Origin: Clostridia bacterium
GTDB lineage: Bacteria; Bacillota; Clostridia; Oscillospirales; Acutalibacteraceae
DNA length: 49,245 nt
Reading direction: 5' to 3'
Assembly (NCBI GenBank): GCA_017440965.1
Contig: JAFSGH010000020.1
Span: 1-49,245 of the forward strand
Numbering within the stretch: the first letter of the stretch is position 1; each line of letters starts with the position of its first letter. Below the pieces are notes generated by a model. The model searched no databases. It had not been told where the DNA came from and saw only the letters and a list, made by a program, of their open reading frames with translations. Of the stretch, positions 31,229-40,476 are shown one piece after another. The position numbers and the translations under genes were made by a program.

Positions 31229-32266
31229 TTATGCAAGCTCTGCGAAGTACTTGATTGTTCTTACCATCTGGCTTGTGTAGCTGTTTTCGTTGTCATACCA
31301 AGCAACTACCTGAACCTCGTAAAGATCGTCAGCGATCTTAGCAACCATTGTCTGAGTTGCATCGAAGAGTGAGCCGTATTTCATACCGATAACGTCGGAA
31401 GAAACGATGGGATCCTCGTTGTAGCCGTAGGACTCGGAAGCAGCAGCCTTCATAGCAGCGTTGATGCCTTCCTTAGTAACGTCTGTGCCCTTAACAACAG
31501 CAGTAAGGATAGTTGTGGAGCCTGTAGCAACGGGTACACGCTGTGCGGAACCGATAAGCTTGCCGTTAAGCTCGGGGATAACAAGACCGATAGCCTTAGC
31601 AGCACCTGTGGAGTTGGGAACGATGTTAGCAGCACCTGCTCTTGCTCTTCTCATGTCGCCCTTTCTGTGGGGACCGTCAAGGATCATCTGATCGCCTGTG
31701 TAAGCGTGAATTGTGCTCATGATACCGCTCTGGATAGCAGCATAATCGTTAAGAGCCTTAGCCATGGGAGCGAGGCAGTTAGTTGTGCAGGAAGCAGCAG
31801 AGATGATCTGATCATCAGCTGTAAGTGTATTCTCGTTAACTGAGAAAACGATAGTCTTGAGGTCATTGCCTGCGGGAGCGGAGATAACAACCTTCTTTGC
31901 ACCTGCGTTGATGTGAGCCATGCTCTTTTCCTTGGAGCAATAGAAGCCTGTGCACTCGAGAACTACGTCAACACCGATCTCTCCCCAGGGAAGCTCGGCA
32001 GCGTTAGCCATAGCATAGATCTTAAGAGTCTTGCCGTCAACAGTGATAGTACCTGCTTCGTCATCAGCACTTACTGTGTGAAGACCTTCGCCGATCTTAC
32101 CGCAGTAACCGCCCTGAGCAGTATCATACTTAAGAAGGTTAGCAAGCATTGAGGGCTTTGTAAGGTCATTGATAGCTACTACTTCGTAGCCTTCTGCGCC
32201 GAACATCTGACGGAATGCAAGACGTCCGATTCTGCCGAAACCGTTAATTGCAACTTTAACTGACAT
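31229..32266 (-). CDS. gap: Glyceraldehyde-3-phosphate dehydrogenase, type I
   Basis: 345 residues, full length. The NAD-binding start [18 protein letters not shown], the catalytic loop [13 protein letters not shown] (active Cys near 158), the HAYTGDQ histidine region and the closing [19 protein letters not shown] are all present. It oxidises glyceraldehyde 3-phosphate to 1,3-bisphosphoglycerate in glycolysis. It is a single-gene unit with its own promoter (32320-32347) and terminator. GGAGG lies before the ATG at 32266. Codon use is biased toward few codons (GCA, AAG, CTT), as in highly expressed genes. Confidence 0.97.
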   Translation of the reverse strand: MSVKVAINGFGRIGRLAFRQMFGAEGYEVVAINDLTKPSMLANLLKYDTAQGGYCGKIGEGLHTVSADDEAGTITVDGKTLKIYAMANAAELPWGEIGVDVVLECTGFYCSKEKSMAHINAGAKKVVISAPAGNDLKTIVFSVNENTLTADDQIISAASCTTNCLAPMAKALNDYAAIQSGIMSTIHAYTGDQMILDGPHRKGDMRRARAGAANIVPNSTGAAKAIGLVIPELNGKLIGSAQRVPVATGSTTILTAVVKGTDVTKEGINAAMKAAASESYGYNEDPIVSSDVIGMKYGSLFDATQTMVAKIADDLYEVQVVAWYDNENSYTSQMVRTIKYFAELA

Positions 32267-32319
32267 AATAATTTTCCTCCATTTAATAGAAACTGTTGTT
32301 CCTTAATTTACCATCATAT

Positions 32320-32347
32320 ATTATATCCGATTTTCCGAAGTTTTCAA
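32320..32347 (-). promoter_or_regulatory. Predicted promoter of gap
   Basis: On the minus strand TTGAAA (32347-32342), 16 bp, TATAAT (32325-32320). It predicts a leader of about 45 nt. Confidence 0.7.
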
Positions 32348-32464
32348 GGGACTTTGTTAAATTTTTCACCTGCCCCGAAAACTTTGGTAATCTGACATAA
32401 AATCCCAAAAAAAAGTTAAAAATATTACTGCACATTAACCACATATAACAGTGTGAAAGCCTTG

Positions 32465-33430
32465 TTATACACGGGGAGAATTGACTACATTTATGGGATT
32501 GCCGCTGCAGAAGGCGCTTATGTTTTCCTCGAGGATATGCATAAGTCTGACTCTTGTGTCATATGATGCCCATGCTATATGAGGTGTGATATAGATATTT
32601 TTTGTATGGAAAAGGGGATTTTCGGGAACGGGAGGCTCTACGGAGAGAACATCCACTCCTGCACCCGAAAGCTTACCCGAATCAAGAGCAGCCTTTACAG
32701 CAGCTTCATCAAGCTCACCGCCTCTTGAGGTGTTTACAAGGAAGGCGCCGTCCTTCATTTTTGATATGAATTCCACGTTTACCATTTTTTCCGTTTCGGG
32801 AGTCAGGGGACAGTGTATTGTAACAAAATCTGAATTTGCAAGGAGCGTATCTCTGTCAACGAAATTGTAGTTTTCGTCCTTATATTTTTCGGGATGGGCG
32901 GTATGAATAAGCACCTTCATTTCAAATGCCTTTGCAATTTCCGCAACGCGTCTTCCTATTTTTCCGAAGCCTATAATGCCGATGGTCTTATCAAGAAGCT
33001 CTCTAAGAGGAGCCAGCTGATAGCAGAAATCGGGGTACTTCGCCCATTCGCCCGATAAAACGGAATCGGAATGAAGACCTATTCTGTTGGCATATTCGAG
33101 AATAAAGGCAAAAGTCTGCTGAGCCACGGCAGAGGCGGAATATGAGGGGATATTCACTACATTTACTCCGTATTCATCCGCCGCATCGCAGTCGATGATA
33201 TTATATCCCGTAGCAAGCAGAGCTATCATTTTAAGACGGGGGAGCTTTTCTATAGTCTGTCTGCTCATAGGTGTCTTATTGAGAATAACGATATCCGCAT
33301 CCTTTGCTCTTTCATATATCAGATCAACGGGGGAGCGGTCATATACGGTAAGCTTACCGTATTTTTCAAGGAAATCCCAGCTGAGATCTCCGGGGTTTGC
33401 TGTTACCGAGTCAAGAATAACAATGTTCAT
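32465..33430 (-). CDS. D-isomer-specific 2-hydroxyacid dehydrogenase (glycerate-dehydrogenase-like)
   Basis: 321 residues. The substrate-binding ends flank a Rossmann core with TIGIIGFGKIGRRVAEIAKAF (about 148-168). The catalytic set follows: Arg in LVNTSRGGELDE, Glu in DVLSVEPP, His in YITPHIAW. This family reduces 2-oxoacids such as hydroxypyruvate with NAD(P)H; the exact substrate is uncertain. AGGGAG precedes the ATG at 33430. It is transcribed alone, upstream of gap but separated from it by a promoter. Confidence 0.92.
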   Translation of the reverse strand: MNIVILDSVTANPGDLSWDFLEKYGKLTVYDRSPVDLIYERAKDADIVILNKTPMSRQTIEKLPRLKMIALLATGYNIIDCDAADEYGVNVVNIPSYSASAVAQQTFAFILEYANRIGLHSDSVLSGEWAKYPDFCYQLAPLRELLDKTIGIIGFGKIGRRVAEIAKAFEMKVLIHTAHPEKYKDENYNFVDRDTLLANSDFVTIHCPLTPETEKMVNVEFISKMKDGAFLVNTSRGGELDEAAVKAALDSGKLSGAGVDVLSVEPPVPENPLFHTKNIYITPHIAWASYDTRVRLMHILEENISAFCSGNPINVVNSPRV

Positions 33431-33516
33431 ACTGTTTTCTCCCTATAAAGTTCATATTGAGAAAATTTTATCATATTTTTTTAATAATGGCAACTTATTT
33501 TAATGATTATTTATTA

Positions 33517-33545
33517 TTGACCGTTTCAATTATTTATTGTATACT
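33517..33545 (+). promoter_or_regulatory. Predicted promoter of the TVP38-galK-mutS2 run
   Basis: TTGACC (33517-33522), 17 bp, TATACT (33540-33545). The predicted start at about 33552 falls on the first ATG of the frame (33551), which argues for the GTG start at 33563 and an unusually short leader. Confidence 0.6.
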
Positions 33546-33562
33546 GAATAATGGTGATTTGT

Positions 33563-34312
33563 GTGACTAAAAGGGTTCATAAGCAAAAGACCATATCGAA
33601 GATATTACAGATATCTGCCGTTTTTTCTTTTTGTGTAGCGGCGGTTCTTATTGTTATACTTTGTCTTTTGCAGATAGATTCAATAAGAGAAAAGTATGAT
33701 GAATATCTTTATGTGCTTCAGGACTTTGAGATGCGTGTTGCCGCTCTTCAGAGCAGATGGTTGATATTTGTCGTCATCTTTCTTCTGTTTTTGCTGAGAA
33801 GCCTGTCAATGATGTATCCCTATCCTATGATATTTATCATAACGGCAATGGTATTTCCCCCGTATCAGTCGTTTTTCATCAATCTTGCGGGAATGGCGTT
33901 CACCTTTGCCTTCCGTTATTATACAGGCTATGAGATGGGAGAGGGGACAATAAATTTTGCCCTGAAAAAATATCCCGCCATACTTAATGCAATGGAGGAG
34001 GACGGAAAGGGAAATCCGATAATCCTTCTGGCTCTCCGAATGGTGCCCTCTCTTCCGATAAATACCATAAGCCATTTTTACGGCTCTCTTGAGTATTCGT
34101 TCCCGAGATATATGCTTATTTCCCTTGCGGCTTATATACCGAAGCTTGTATCCTACTCATTTATAGGCGAGAATGTATACGATCCGTTTTCTGCGGATTT
34201 CTTCGTGCCGATCATAGTGCTTCTGGTATTTACGGGCATATGTCTTCTTGTATTAAGGACATTTATCAATATGTCGTCAAAGCTTTCAAAGAATAAAGAG
34301 GAAAAAAACTAA
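33563..34312 (+). CDS. TVP38/TMEM64 (VTT/DedA-like) membrane protein
   Basis: 249 residues with about six hydrophobic segments and the VTT-domain core: FRYYTGYEMGEGTINFAL, then LLALRMVPSLPINTISHFYG and FPRYMLISLAAYIPKLVSY. The family is linked to lipid scrambling or transport across membranes; the substrate here is unknown. GTG 33563 is proposed as start because GGTGAT (33553-33558) sits at the right distance and the promoter places the 5' end near 33552; an ATG at 33551 is the alternative. It is followed 20 bp later by the galactokinase gene, so the two are co-transcribed. Confidence 0.82.
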   Translation: MTKRVHKQKTISKILQISAVFSFCVAAVLIVILCLLQIDSIREKYDEYLYVLQDFEMRVAALQSRWLIFVVIFLLFLLRSLSMMYPYPMIFIITAMVFPPYQSFFINLAGMAFTFAFRYYTGYEMGEGTINFALKKYPAILNAMEEDGKGNPIILLALRMVPSLPINTISHFYGSLEYSFPRYMLISLAAYIPKLVSYSFIGENVYDPFSADFFVPIIVLLVFTGICLLVLRTFINMSSKLSKNKEEKN

Positions 34313-34332
34313 CCGAAAGGAATTTAAATATT

Positions 34333-35607
34333 ATGGCAAATCTTAACAATATCAGAAATGAGATCACTTCAGGCAATTTTGATGCAAGACTTTCCCGTCT
34401 TTACGGCAATGATACCGAAAAGGCAAGAGCAAGATTTTTGCACATCACTCATCTTTTTGAGGAAAAATTCGGAGACAGAGACGGAATAAGATTTTTCTCC
34501 GCTCCCGGCAGAACAGAGGTATGCGGAAACCATACCGACCATAACCACGGTCAGGTGCTTGCCGCAGCTATTAACCTTGATGCTGTTGCCTGCGCAGTAA
34601 AAACAGATGAGCATTACATAAGAGTATTTTCCGAGAATTATCCCGGTGATATCATAGATATCGAGGTGCTTGAGCCTCAGGCAAAGGAATTTGAAAAGAG
34701 TGCATCCCTTGTAAGAGGTGTTACAGCAAGATTCAAGCAGCTCGGCTACAATATCGGCGGCTTTGACTGCGTTACCGTAAATAATGTTCTCAAGGGCTCA
34801 GGTATGTCATCCTCTGCTTCCTTCGAGGTGCTTATCGGTACAATTCTCAACTATCTTTATAATGACGGTAAGATTTCTCCCGTTGAGATAGCACAGATAG
34901 CACAGTTTGCCGAAAACAAGTTCTTCGGTAAGCCCTGCGGACTTATGGATCAGATGGCTTGCTCCGTAGGTTCCTTTGTACAGATCGATTTTGCGGATCC
35001 CGCTTCTCCCGTTATCACTCCCGTAGAATTTGATTTTGCATCCTGCGGACATGCTCTTTGCATCGTTGATACAAGAGCAGACCATGCAGATCTTACGGAT
35101 GACTATGCCGCTATAAGAAGAGAGATGGAGGCTGTTGCAGGTTACTTCGGAAAGAGCTGTCTTCGTGAGATAAGCGAGGAGGATGTTCTCAGCAATATTG
35201 CAGGTATCAAGGAAAAGCTCGGTGAAAGACCTCTTCTCAGAGCTATCCATTTCTTTGAGGATAATAAGAGAGTTGCCGCAGAGGCCGAGGCTCTCAGAAA
35301 GGGTGACTTTGATACTTTCAAGGCATTGACGATCGCTTCAGGCTATTCATCATATATGTATAATCAGAATGTATTTTCTTCATCCGCTCCTCTTTCACAG
35401 CCCGTATCTCTTGCACTTGCTGTAAGCGAGGTCATTCTTAAGGGCAAGGGCGCATGGCGTGTTCACGGCGGCGGCTTTGCAGGAACGATACAGGCATTTG
35501 TTCCCTATGAATTACTTAACGAATATAAAGAAAAGCTGGAGGCTGTATTCGGCGAGGGCGCTTGCTACGTGCTTGCCATAAGACCCTTCGGAGGAACCGA
35601 GGTCTGA
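34333..35607 (+). CDS. galK: Galactokinase (GHMP kinase family)
   Basis: 424 residues. The sugar-binding motif APGRTEVCGNHTDHNHG (usually GRVNLIGEHTDYNGG) is clearly the galactokinase signature but with clostridial-type changes. The ATP loop LKGSGMSSSASFE, the catalytic Asp in CGLMDQMACSVG, and motif 3 WRVHGGGFAGTIQAF follow in order. It phosphorylates galactose at C1 for the Leloir pathway. galT and galE are not nearby. ACCGAAAGGAA precedes ATG 34333. The family is certain. A different GHMP sugar substrate cannot be ruled out because the signature departs from the classic one. Confidence 0.87.
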   Translation: MANLNNIRNEITSGNFDARLSRLYGNDTEKARARFLHITHLFEEKFGDRDGIRFFSAPGRTEVCGNHTDHNHGQVLAAAINLDAVACAVKTDEHYIRVFSENYPGDIIDIEVLEPQAKEFEKSASLVRGVTARFKQLGYNIGGFDCVTVNNVLKGSGMSSSASFEVLIGTILNYLYNDGKISPVEIAQIAQFAENKFFGKPCGLMDQMACSVGSFVQIDFADPASPVITPVEFDFASCGHALCIVDTRADHADLTDDYAAIRREMEAVAGYFGKSCLREISEEDVLSNIAGIKEKLGERPLLRAIHFFEDNKRVAAEAEALRKGDFDTFKALTIASGYSSYMYNQNVFSSSAPLSQPVSLALAVSEVILKGKGAWRVHGGGFAGTIQAFVPYELLNEYKEKLEAVFGEGACYVLAIRPFGGTEV

Positions 35608-35634
35608 TATCTGCCTTCAAAAAGGTGATATAAA

Positions 35635-38031
35635 ATGACAGAATCAAGACATATAAAGGCGCTGGAGCTTGATAAGGTGCTTCAGTCGCTTTCTGAGCTT
35701 GCATCAATTAAGGACAGCAAGGAGATGGCTCTTGAGTTGAAGCCTGCCGAGGTGCTTTATGATGCCCAGGCTCTGATAAATCAGACTAACGCCGCATATG
35801 TGCTGCTGGCAAAGTTCGGAGGTCCCTCCTTCGGTGCGGCAAAAAATGTTAACTCTTCTCTATCGAGAGCATCTGCCGGCGGTGTGCTTACTATGAGAGA
35901 GCTGTTGGATATAGGTGAAGTGCTGAGAGTTATCCGTTCTCTTTATGAATGGAGATTTTCACAGCCCGGTGCAGACAGCTGTCTCGATGTATTTTTCTCC
36001 TCGCTTTGCCCGAACCGTATGCTTGAAAACAATATATTCACATCTATTCTCAATGAAGAGGAGATGGCGGATAATGCTTCAAGAGAGCTGAGCGACATCA
36101 GAAGGAAAATGAGAAATCAGGCGCAGTCCATCCGCGAAAAGCTGGAGGGGCTTGTCAGAAGCACTCATTATCAGAAATATCTTCAGGATGCAATAATCAC
36201 ACAGCGTAACGGCAGATTTGTCGTTCCCGTAAAAAGCGAGCACAGAGGAGATATTCCGGGACTTGTTCACGATACCTCAGGCTCGGGTGCTACGGTATTC
36301 ATTGAGCCTATGGCAGTGGTTGAGGCAAATAATGAGATCAGAGTGCTTCAGGGTAAGGAAAGGGAAGAGATAGAGCGAATTCTCTGTGAGCTGTCCGTTG
36401 AAGCAGGAGAATATGCAGAAACGATAAAGAGTAATTTTGACTCCATAGTTGAGCTCAATCTTATTTTTGCAAAGGCTCAGCTTGCTTATAAAATGAAGGC
36501 AAGCCTTCCGATACTTAATACAGAGGGTATTATCGAGCTTAAAAAGGCAAGACATCCTCTTCTTGATCCCAAGAAGGTGGTTGCCACGGATATATCTCTC
36601 GGTGAGGACTTTGACACCCTTGTTATCACGGGTCCCAATACAGGCGGAAAGACTGTTTCCATAAAGACGGTAGGACTTCTTTCCCTTATGGCATGTTGCG
36701 GACTTCTTATCCCTGCGGCAGACAATTCCCGAATATGTGTTTTCAAAAAAGTGTTTGCCGATATCGGTGATGAACAGAGCATAGAGCAGTCTCTTTCCAC
36801 CTTTTCATCCCATATGGTAAACATCGTTGATATCCTTAAGAATGCAGATCACGAGAGCCTTGTTCTTATAGACGAATTGGGAGCGGGCACCGATCCCGTT
36901 GAGGGTGCGGCTCTTGCTATCGCAATTCTTGAAAGACTGCAGATGAGCGGTGCAAAGATCGCAGCCACCACTCACTATGCAGAGCTTAAGGCATATGCTC
37001 TTGATACCGCGCGTGTTGAAAACGGATGCTGTGAATTTGATGTTTCCACACTGAGACCTACCTACAGGCTTCTCACGGGTGTGCCCGGAAGATCAAATGC
37101 TTTCGCTATTTCCGAGAGACTGGGAATAGATAAGGAGCTTATTGAAAGAGCAAATGAATTTGTTTCCTCGGAAAACATCCGTTTTGAAAATGTAGTCGAT
37201 TCACTTGAGGAATCAAGACTTCTGATGGAAAAGGAAAAGAGCGAGGCTGAAAAGGTCCGTGAGGAATACGAGGAAAAGCTGGCTCTTGCCGAAAGGAAGC
37301 TTGCGGATGCGGAGGCGCTCAGACAAAAGGAATATGAAAAAGCTCAGGGCGAAGCATTGAAGATAACGGAAAATGCAAGAAGATCCGCAAATGCTCTTCT
37401 TATGGAAATAGATAATCTCAGAAAAGAAATGAAGAGCACAAAGGATGCCTCGGAGCTTGCAAGAAGAGCAAAGCAGGCAATGAAAAAAGGCCTTTCCGAT
37501 ATAGACAGAAATGTAAATCCCGTTACCACCTCGCTTTATGAGGATGAGGATTATGTTCTGCCCCGTCCTCTTAAGGTAGGCGATACCGTTCTTCTTACGC
37601 AGCTCGGTAAAGAGGCTCAGGTGCTGTCTCTTCCCGATAAGAGAGAACAGGTCGAGGTGCTCTCCGGTGCTCTCAGAATGAGAGTCAGCATTAAAAAGCT
37701 CAGGCTTATTGAAAAGAAAAAGGATAATAAGCCGAAGACAGCATCCCTTTCAAGAAGCGGCTCTATGGAATCCCGTCTTACCGCAAGTGCGGAAAACCGC
37801 TGTGACCTCAGAGGCATGACCGTTGACGAGGCACTGCTTACTCTTGACAGCTTCCTTGATTCGATGCTTATGGCAAATATCGGTGAATTTACCGTAATTC
37901 ACGGAAAAGGCACCGGCGCACTGAGAGCCGCCGTGCAGAAGCATCTTAAGGGAAGCCGATTTGTAAAGTCCTTCCGCCTCGGTGTTTACGGTGAGGGTGA
38001 AAACGGAGTCACGATAGTTACGCTTAAATGA
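35635..38031 (+). CDS. mutS2: Endonuclease MutS2
   Basis: 798 residues, full length. The helical core is followed by the MutS-type ATPase with GPNTGGKTVSIKTVG (Walker A, about 332-346), LIDELGAGTDPVEGAALA (Walker B) and ATTHYAELKAYA. A long coiled coil comes next (about 515-625). The C-terminus has a KOW-like segment and an Smr nuclease domain (CDLRGMTVDEALLTLDSFLD, IHGKGTGALR). MutS2 lacks the mismatch-recognition domain. It acts in suppression of recombination, and in Bacillus also at collided ribosomes. AAAAGGTGAT precedes ATG 35635; it is 27 bp behind galK. Confidence 0.97.
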   Translation: MTESRHIKALELDKVLQSLSELASIKDSKEMALELKPAEVLYDAQALINQTNAAYVLLAKFGGPSFGAAKNVNSSLSRASAGGVLTMRELLDIGEVLRVIRSLYEWRFSQPGADSCLDVFFSSLCPNRMLENNIFTSILNEEEMADNASRELSDIRRKMRNQAQSIREKLEGLVRSTHYQKYLQDAIITQRNGRFVVPVKSEHRGDIPGLVHDTSGSGATVFIEPMAVVEANNEIRVLQGKEREEIERILCELSVEAGEYAETIKSNFDSIVELNLIFAKAQLAYKMKASLPILNTEGIIELKKARHPLLDPKKVVATDISLGEDFDTLVITGPNTGGKTVSIKTVGLLSLMACCGLLIPAADNSRICVFKKVFADIGDEQSIEQSLSTFSSHMVNIVDILKNADHESLVLIDELGAGTDPVEGAALAIAILERLQMSGAKIAATTHYAELKAYALDTARVENGCCEFDVSTLRPTYRLLTGVPGRSNAFAISERLGIDKELIERANEFVSSENIRFENVVDSLEESRLLMEKEKSEAEKVREEYEEKLALAERKLADAEALRQKEYEKAQGEALKITENARRSANALLMEIDNLRKEMKSTKDASELARRAKQAMKKGLSDIDRNVNPVTTSLYEDEDYVLPRPLKVGDTVLLTQLGKEAQVLSLPDKREQVEVLSGALRMRVSIKKLRLIEKKKDNKPKTASLSRSGSMESRLTASAENRCDLRGMTVDEALLTLDSFLDSMLMANIGEFTVIHGKGTGALRAAVQKHLKGSRFVKSFRLGVYGEGENGVTIVTLK

Positions 38032-38082
38032 TTTTTTGCTATCGTGATTTTTGAGAAAAATCTATCGGATCGTACAGATCAC

Positions 38083-38116
38083 AAAAAACGGCAGACCTCG
38101 GAATCTGCCGTTTTTT
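38083..38116 (+). terminator. Terminator after mutS2
   Basis: AAAAAACGGCAGA pairs with TCTGCCGTTTTTT. Confidence 0.92.
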
Positions 38117-38255
38117 CAGTTGGCGGAAAAATAAATAAAAGATTTGTTTCCGCAAGACGGATAAGCCCCCGGCGGTACCGTAAAACAACAAATGCTTTTC
38201 GAAGCGTTTTCTCGGAGCATCCTGTTAACTTAATGAATAATTAAAGAATATTTAC

Positions 38256-38284
38256 TTGTAAAATATACACCGTGAAAGTATAAT
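38256..38284 (+). promoter_or_regulatory. Predicted promoter of the YfhO-type gene
   Basis: TTGTAA (38256-38261), 17 bp, TATAAT (38279-38284). The leader would be about 40 nt. The gap 38117-38255 holds nothing else recognisable. Confidence 0.6.
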
Positions 38285-38329
38285 GTATATACTTGAGAAT
38301 GATATATAGGCTTAAAAGGAGACCTTTTT

Positions 38330-40411
38330 ATGATTAAGCAATTTATTAAAGATATATTCCCTGTGTATAAAAAAGAAAAAAGAGTTCTTTCAAAAGATGA
38401 AAGGCTTGAAAATATAAAATACTATTGCCTTGCCTTCTTTGTTCCCCTGCTCATTATGTTTGCAGGCGCTGCAATAAGAGGCTTTGCTCCCTTCGGAGAA
38501 TATAATTTTATGGCAATAGATGCCTGGGGACAGTATTTCCCGATGCTGCGTGAGATGAAGAGGGCATTCAGAAGCTTTGATACGAGCTATTCCTTTACGG
38601 GTGCTCTCGGCTTTGATCTTACGGCTCAGAGTGCATATTACACAAACAGTCCCTTATGGTATCTTCTTTTTCTTTTGCCGGGTGAGCTTACTCCCGCACA
38701 GGTGGATATCGCGGTCATGCTCCGCTTTGCCCTTGCATCTCTTACCTTTTCCTACTATATAAGCTCTCACTATAACAAAAAGAGTATGCCTATGGTGTTA
38801 TTTTCTATGGCATACGCTCTTTCAGGCTATACCTTTGCATTTATCAATCAGTTTATGTGGATGGATGCGGTAGTGCTTCTTCCTCTTGTTCTTCTCGGCA
38901 TTGAAAGGCTTTATAAGGGAAACGGCGGTATCATTCTTTACACTCTGTCTCTTTTTCTTACTATTTATTCAAACTTTTATATTGCTTATGCGGTTTGTAT
39001 TTTTGCGGTGCTCTGGTTCTTTTTGCAGACACTTTCCGATTTCAGGGGAATCAGGGAATGGTTTTTAAGTGCCTTCCGCTTCGGCATCTGCTCACTTCTT
39101 GCGGGAATACTCAATCTGGGCGTTCTGCTTCCGCTTCTTAATGCTATCGGAAATACTCTTGCGTCCCAGAAGGGCTTCGGAACCGAATATAAGATGTATC
39201 ATTCTCTTAAGGATATGCTTATGATGCTTCTTCCCTTCAGAGAATCCTCTCTTGCCTTCGGCGCTCCCAATCTTTACTTCGGACTTATCCCTGCCGTCAT
39301 AACAGTTTTGGCTCTCTTTTCAAAGGAAAGCCTCAAAAAGAAGCTCGGATATCTGGCTCTTTTTGTGTTTATGTTTGTTTCCTTTAATTTTAATCTCCTT
39401 GATTATATCTGGCACGGCTTCCATTTTCCCAATCAGCTTCCCGGAAGACAGAGCTTTCTGTTTATCTTCTTAGGGCTTGTTATCTCTTACAGCGGCTTTG
39501 AAGCATTAAAGGGACTGATAAAAAAGGAAAGCCTCAGAAGGCTTGTTGCCGTTGCTCTCTGTGTTCTCATCGGTGCGGAGATATCTCTTAACGGTGTTAC
39601 AAAGCTTATTTCCGATACAAAGGGTGTAAGCGAGGCATCGATCCTCAGAAACGGCGAGGCACTTACCGAGGTACACGAAAATTATACTCCCGATAAGGAG
39701 AAAAACGAATTCTGGAGAACAGAGCTTGCCTCTCACAGATATAACGGCGGTCAGCTTTTCGGCTATTACGGAATTTCGCATTATTCCTCGACTATGTCGG
39801 GAGCCTGCTATAATTTCTTTACTCAGCTGGGAATGAGCGTCTATGCAAAGAATGTCAGCATAGAGTATCTTCCGAATCCTGTTCTTAATTCACTTTTCGG
39901 TGTAAGATACATCGTTTCGGGAAGCACGGCTGTGGATGAAGTCTCAGAGGTCGTCGGCACTGCCGCAAACATGTTCGTTCACGAGAATACAGCGGTACTG
40001 CCCCTGTTTTATGTTGCAGAAAGCGATGTGCTTGAAACGGATATGTCCTTAAGAGGCTATGCCTTTACCGATGATATATTCAGAAGAATTGCAAAAACTG
40101 ACAGCGTCATCAAGGGAAACGGCATTTTTGATGATGAAAATAACGAGGGCTATACTCTTAATACCGAGGAATTCCTGAAGGGTATAGAGAATATCCTTGA
40201 AAGCGATTGCAGTATAACAGACTTCGGAAAGAAAAAGATCACCGGCAGTGTCAATTCCGTCAAGGACGGTGTGCTTATTATTTCCCTTCCCGCGGCTGAT
40301 GTTGAAGTGGAAATCGACGGTGAAAAGGCTCAGGTGCTTACCGTTGCAGGCTATATGGCAGGTGTGAATATCACCGAAGGTCTGCACGAAATTACAATTA
40401 AATTACCGTAA
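38330..40411 (+). CDS. YfhO family membrane glycosyltransferase-like protein
   Basis: 693 residues. About 12-13 transmembrane helices fill residues 30-440, followed by an extracellular domain of 250 residues. The first outer loop carries AIDAWGQYFPMLREMKRAF and LGFDLTAQSAYYTNSPLWYL, the hallmark of the YfhO (PF09586) GT-C group. Bacillus YfhO glycosylates lipoteichoic acid using lipid-linked sugars, so modification of a surface polymer is likely here; the polymer is unknown. AAAAGGAGACC precedes ATG 38330. It is upstream of a cluster of hydrolases for sugar and glycerophosphate bonds. Confidence 0.87.
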   Translation: MIKQFIKDIFPVYKKEKRVLSKDERLENIKYYCLAFFVPLLIMFAGAAIRGFAPFGEYNFMAIDAWGQYFPMLREMKRAFRSFDTSYSFTGALGFDLTAQSAYYTNSPLWYLLFLLPGELTPAQVDIAVMLRFALASLTFSYYISSHYNKKSMPMVLFSMAYALSGYTFAFINQFMWMDAVVLLPLVLLGIERLYKGNGGIILYTLSLFLTIYSNFYIAYAVCIFAVLWFFLQTLSDFRGIREWFLSAFRFGICSLLAGILNLGVLLPLLNAIGNTLASQKGFGTEYKMYHSLKDMLMMLLPFRESSLAFGAPNLYFGLIPAVITVLALFSKESLKKKLGYLALFVFMFVSFNFNLLDYIWHGFHFPNQLPGRQSFLFIFLGLVISYSGFEALKGLIKKESLRRLVAVALCVLIGAEISLNGVTKLISDTKGVSEASILRNGEALTEVHENYTPDKEKNEFWRTELASHRYNGGQLFGYYGISHYSSTMSGACYNFFTQLGMSVYAKNVSIEYLPNPVLNSLFGVRYIVSGSTAVDEVSEVVGTAANMFVHENTAVLPLFYVAESDVLETDMSLRGYAFTDDIFRRIAKTDSVIKGNGIFDDENNEGYTLNTEEFLKGIENILESDCSITDFGKKKITGSVNSVKDGVLIISLPAADVEVEIDGEKAQVLTVAGYMAGVNITEGLHEITIKLP

Positions 40412-40453
40412 ATTATTCCCGAGGACTTGATATTTCAGGTCTTCGGGAATATT
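40412..40453 (+). terminator. Hairpin after the YfhO-type gene
   Basis: ATTCCCGA.GAC pairs with GTC.TCGGGAAT around a 12-nt loop, directly after the stop. The tail is AT-rich but lacks a clean T-run, so it may be a weak terminator or an RNA-processing hairpin within a longer operon. Confidence 0.45.
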
Positions 40454-40476
40454 ATATCATTAAGGAGGCGAGGGTA

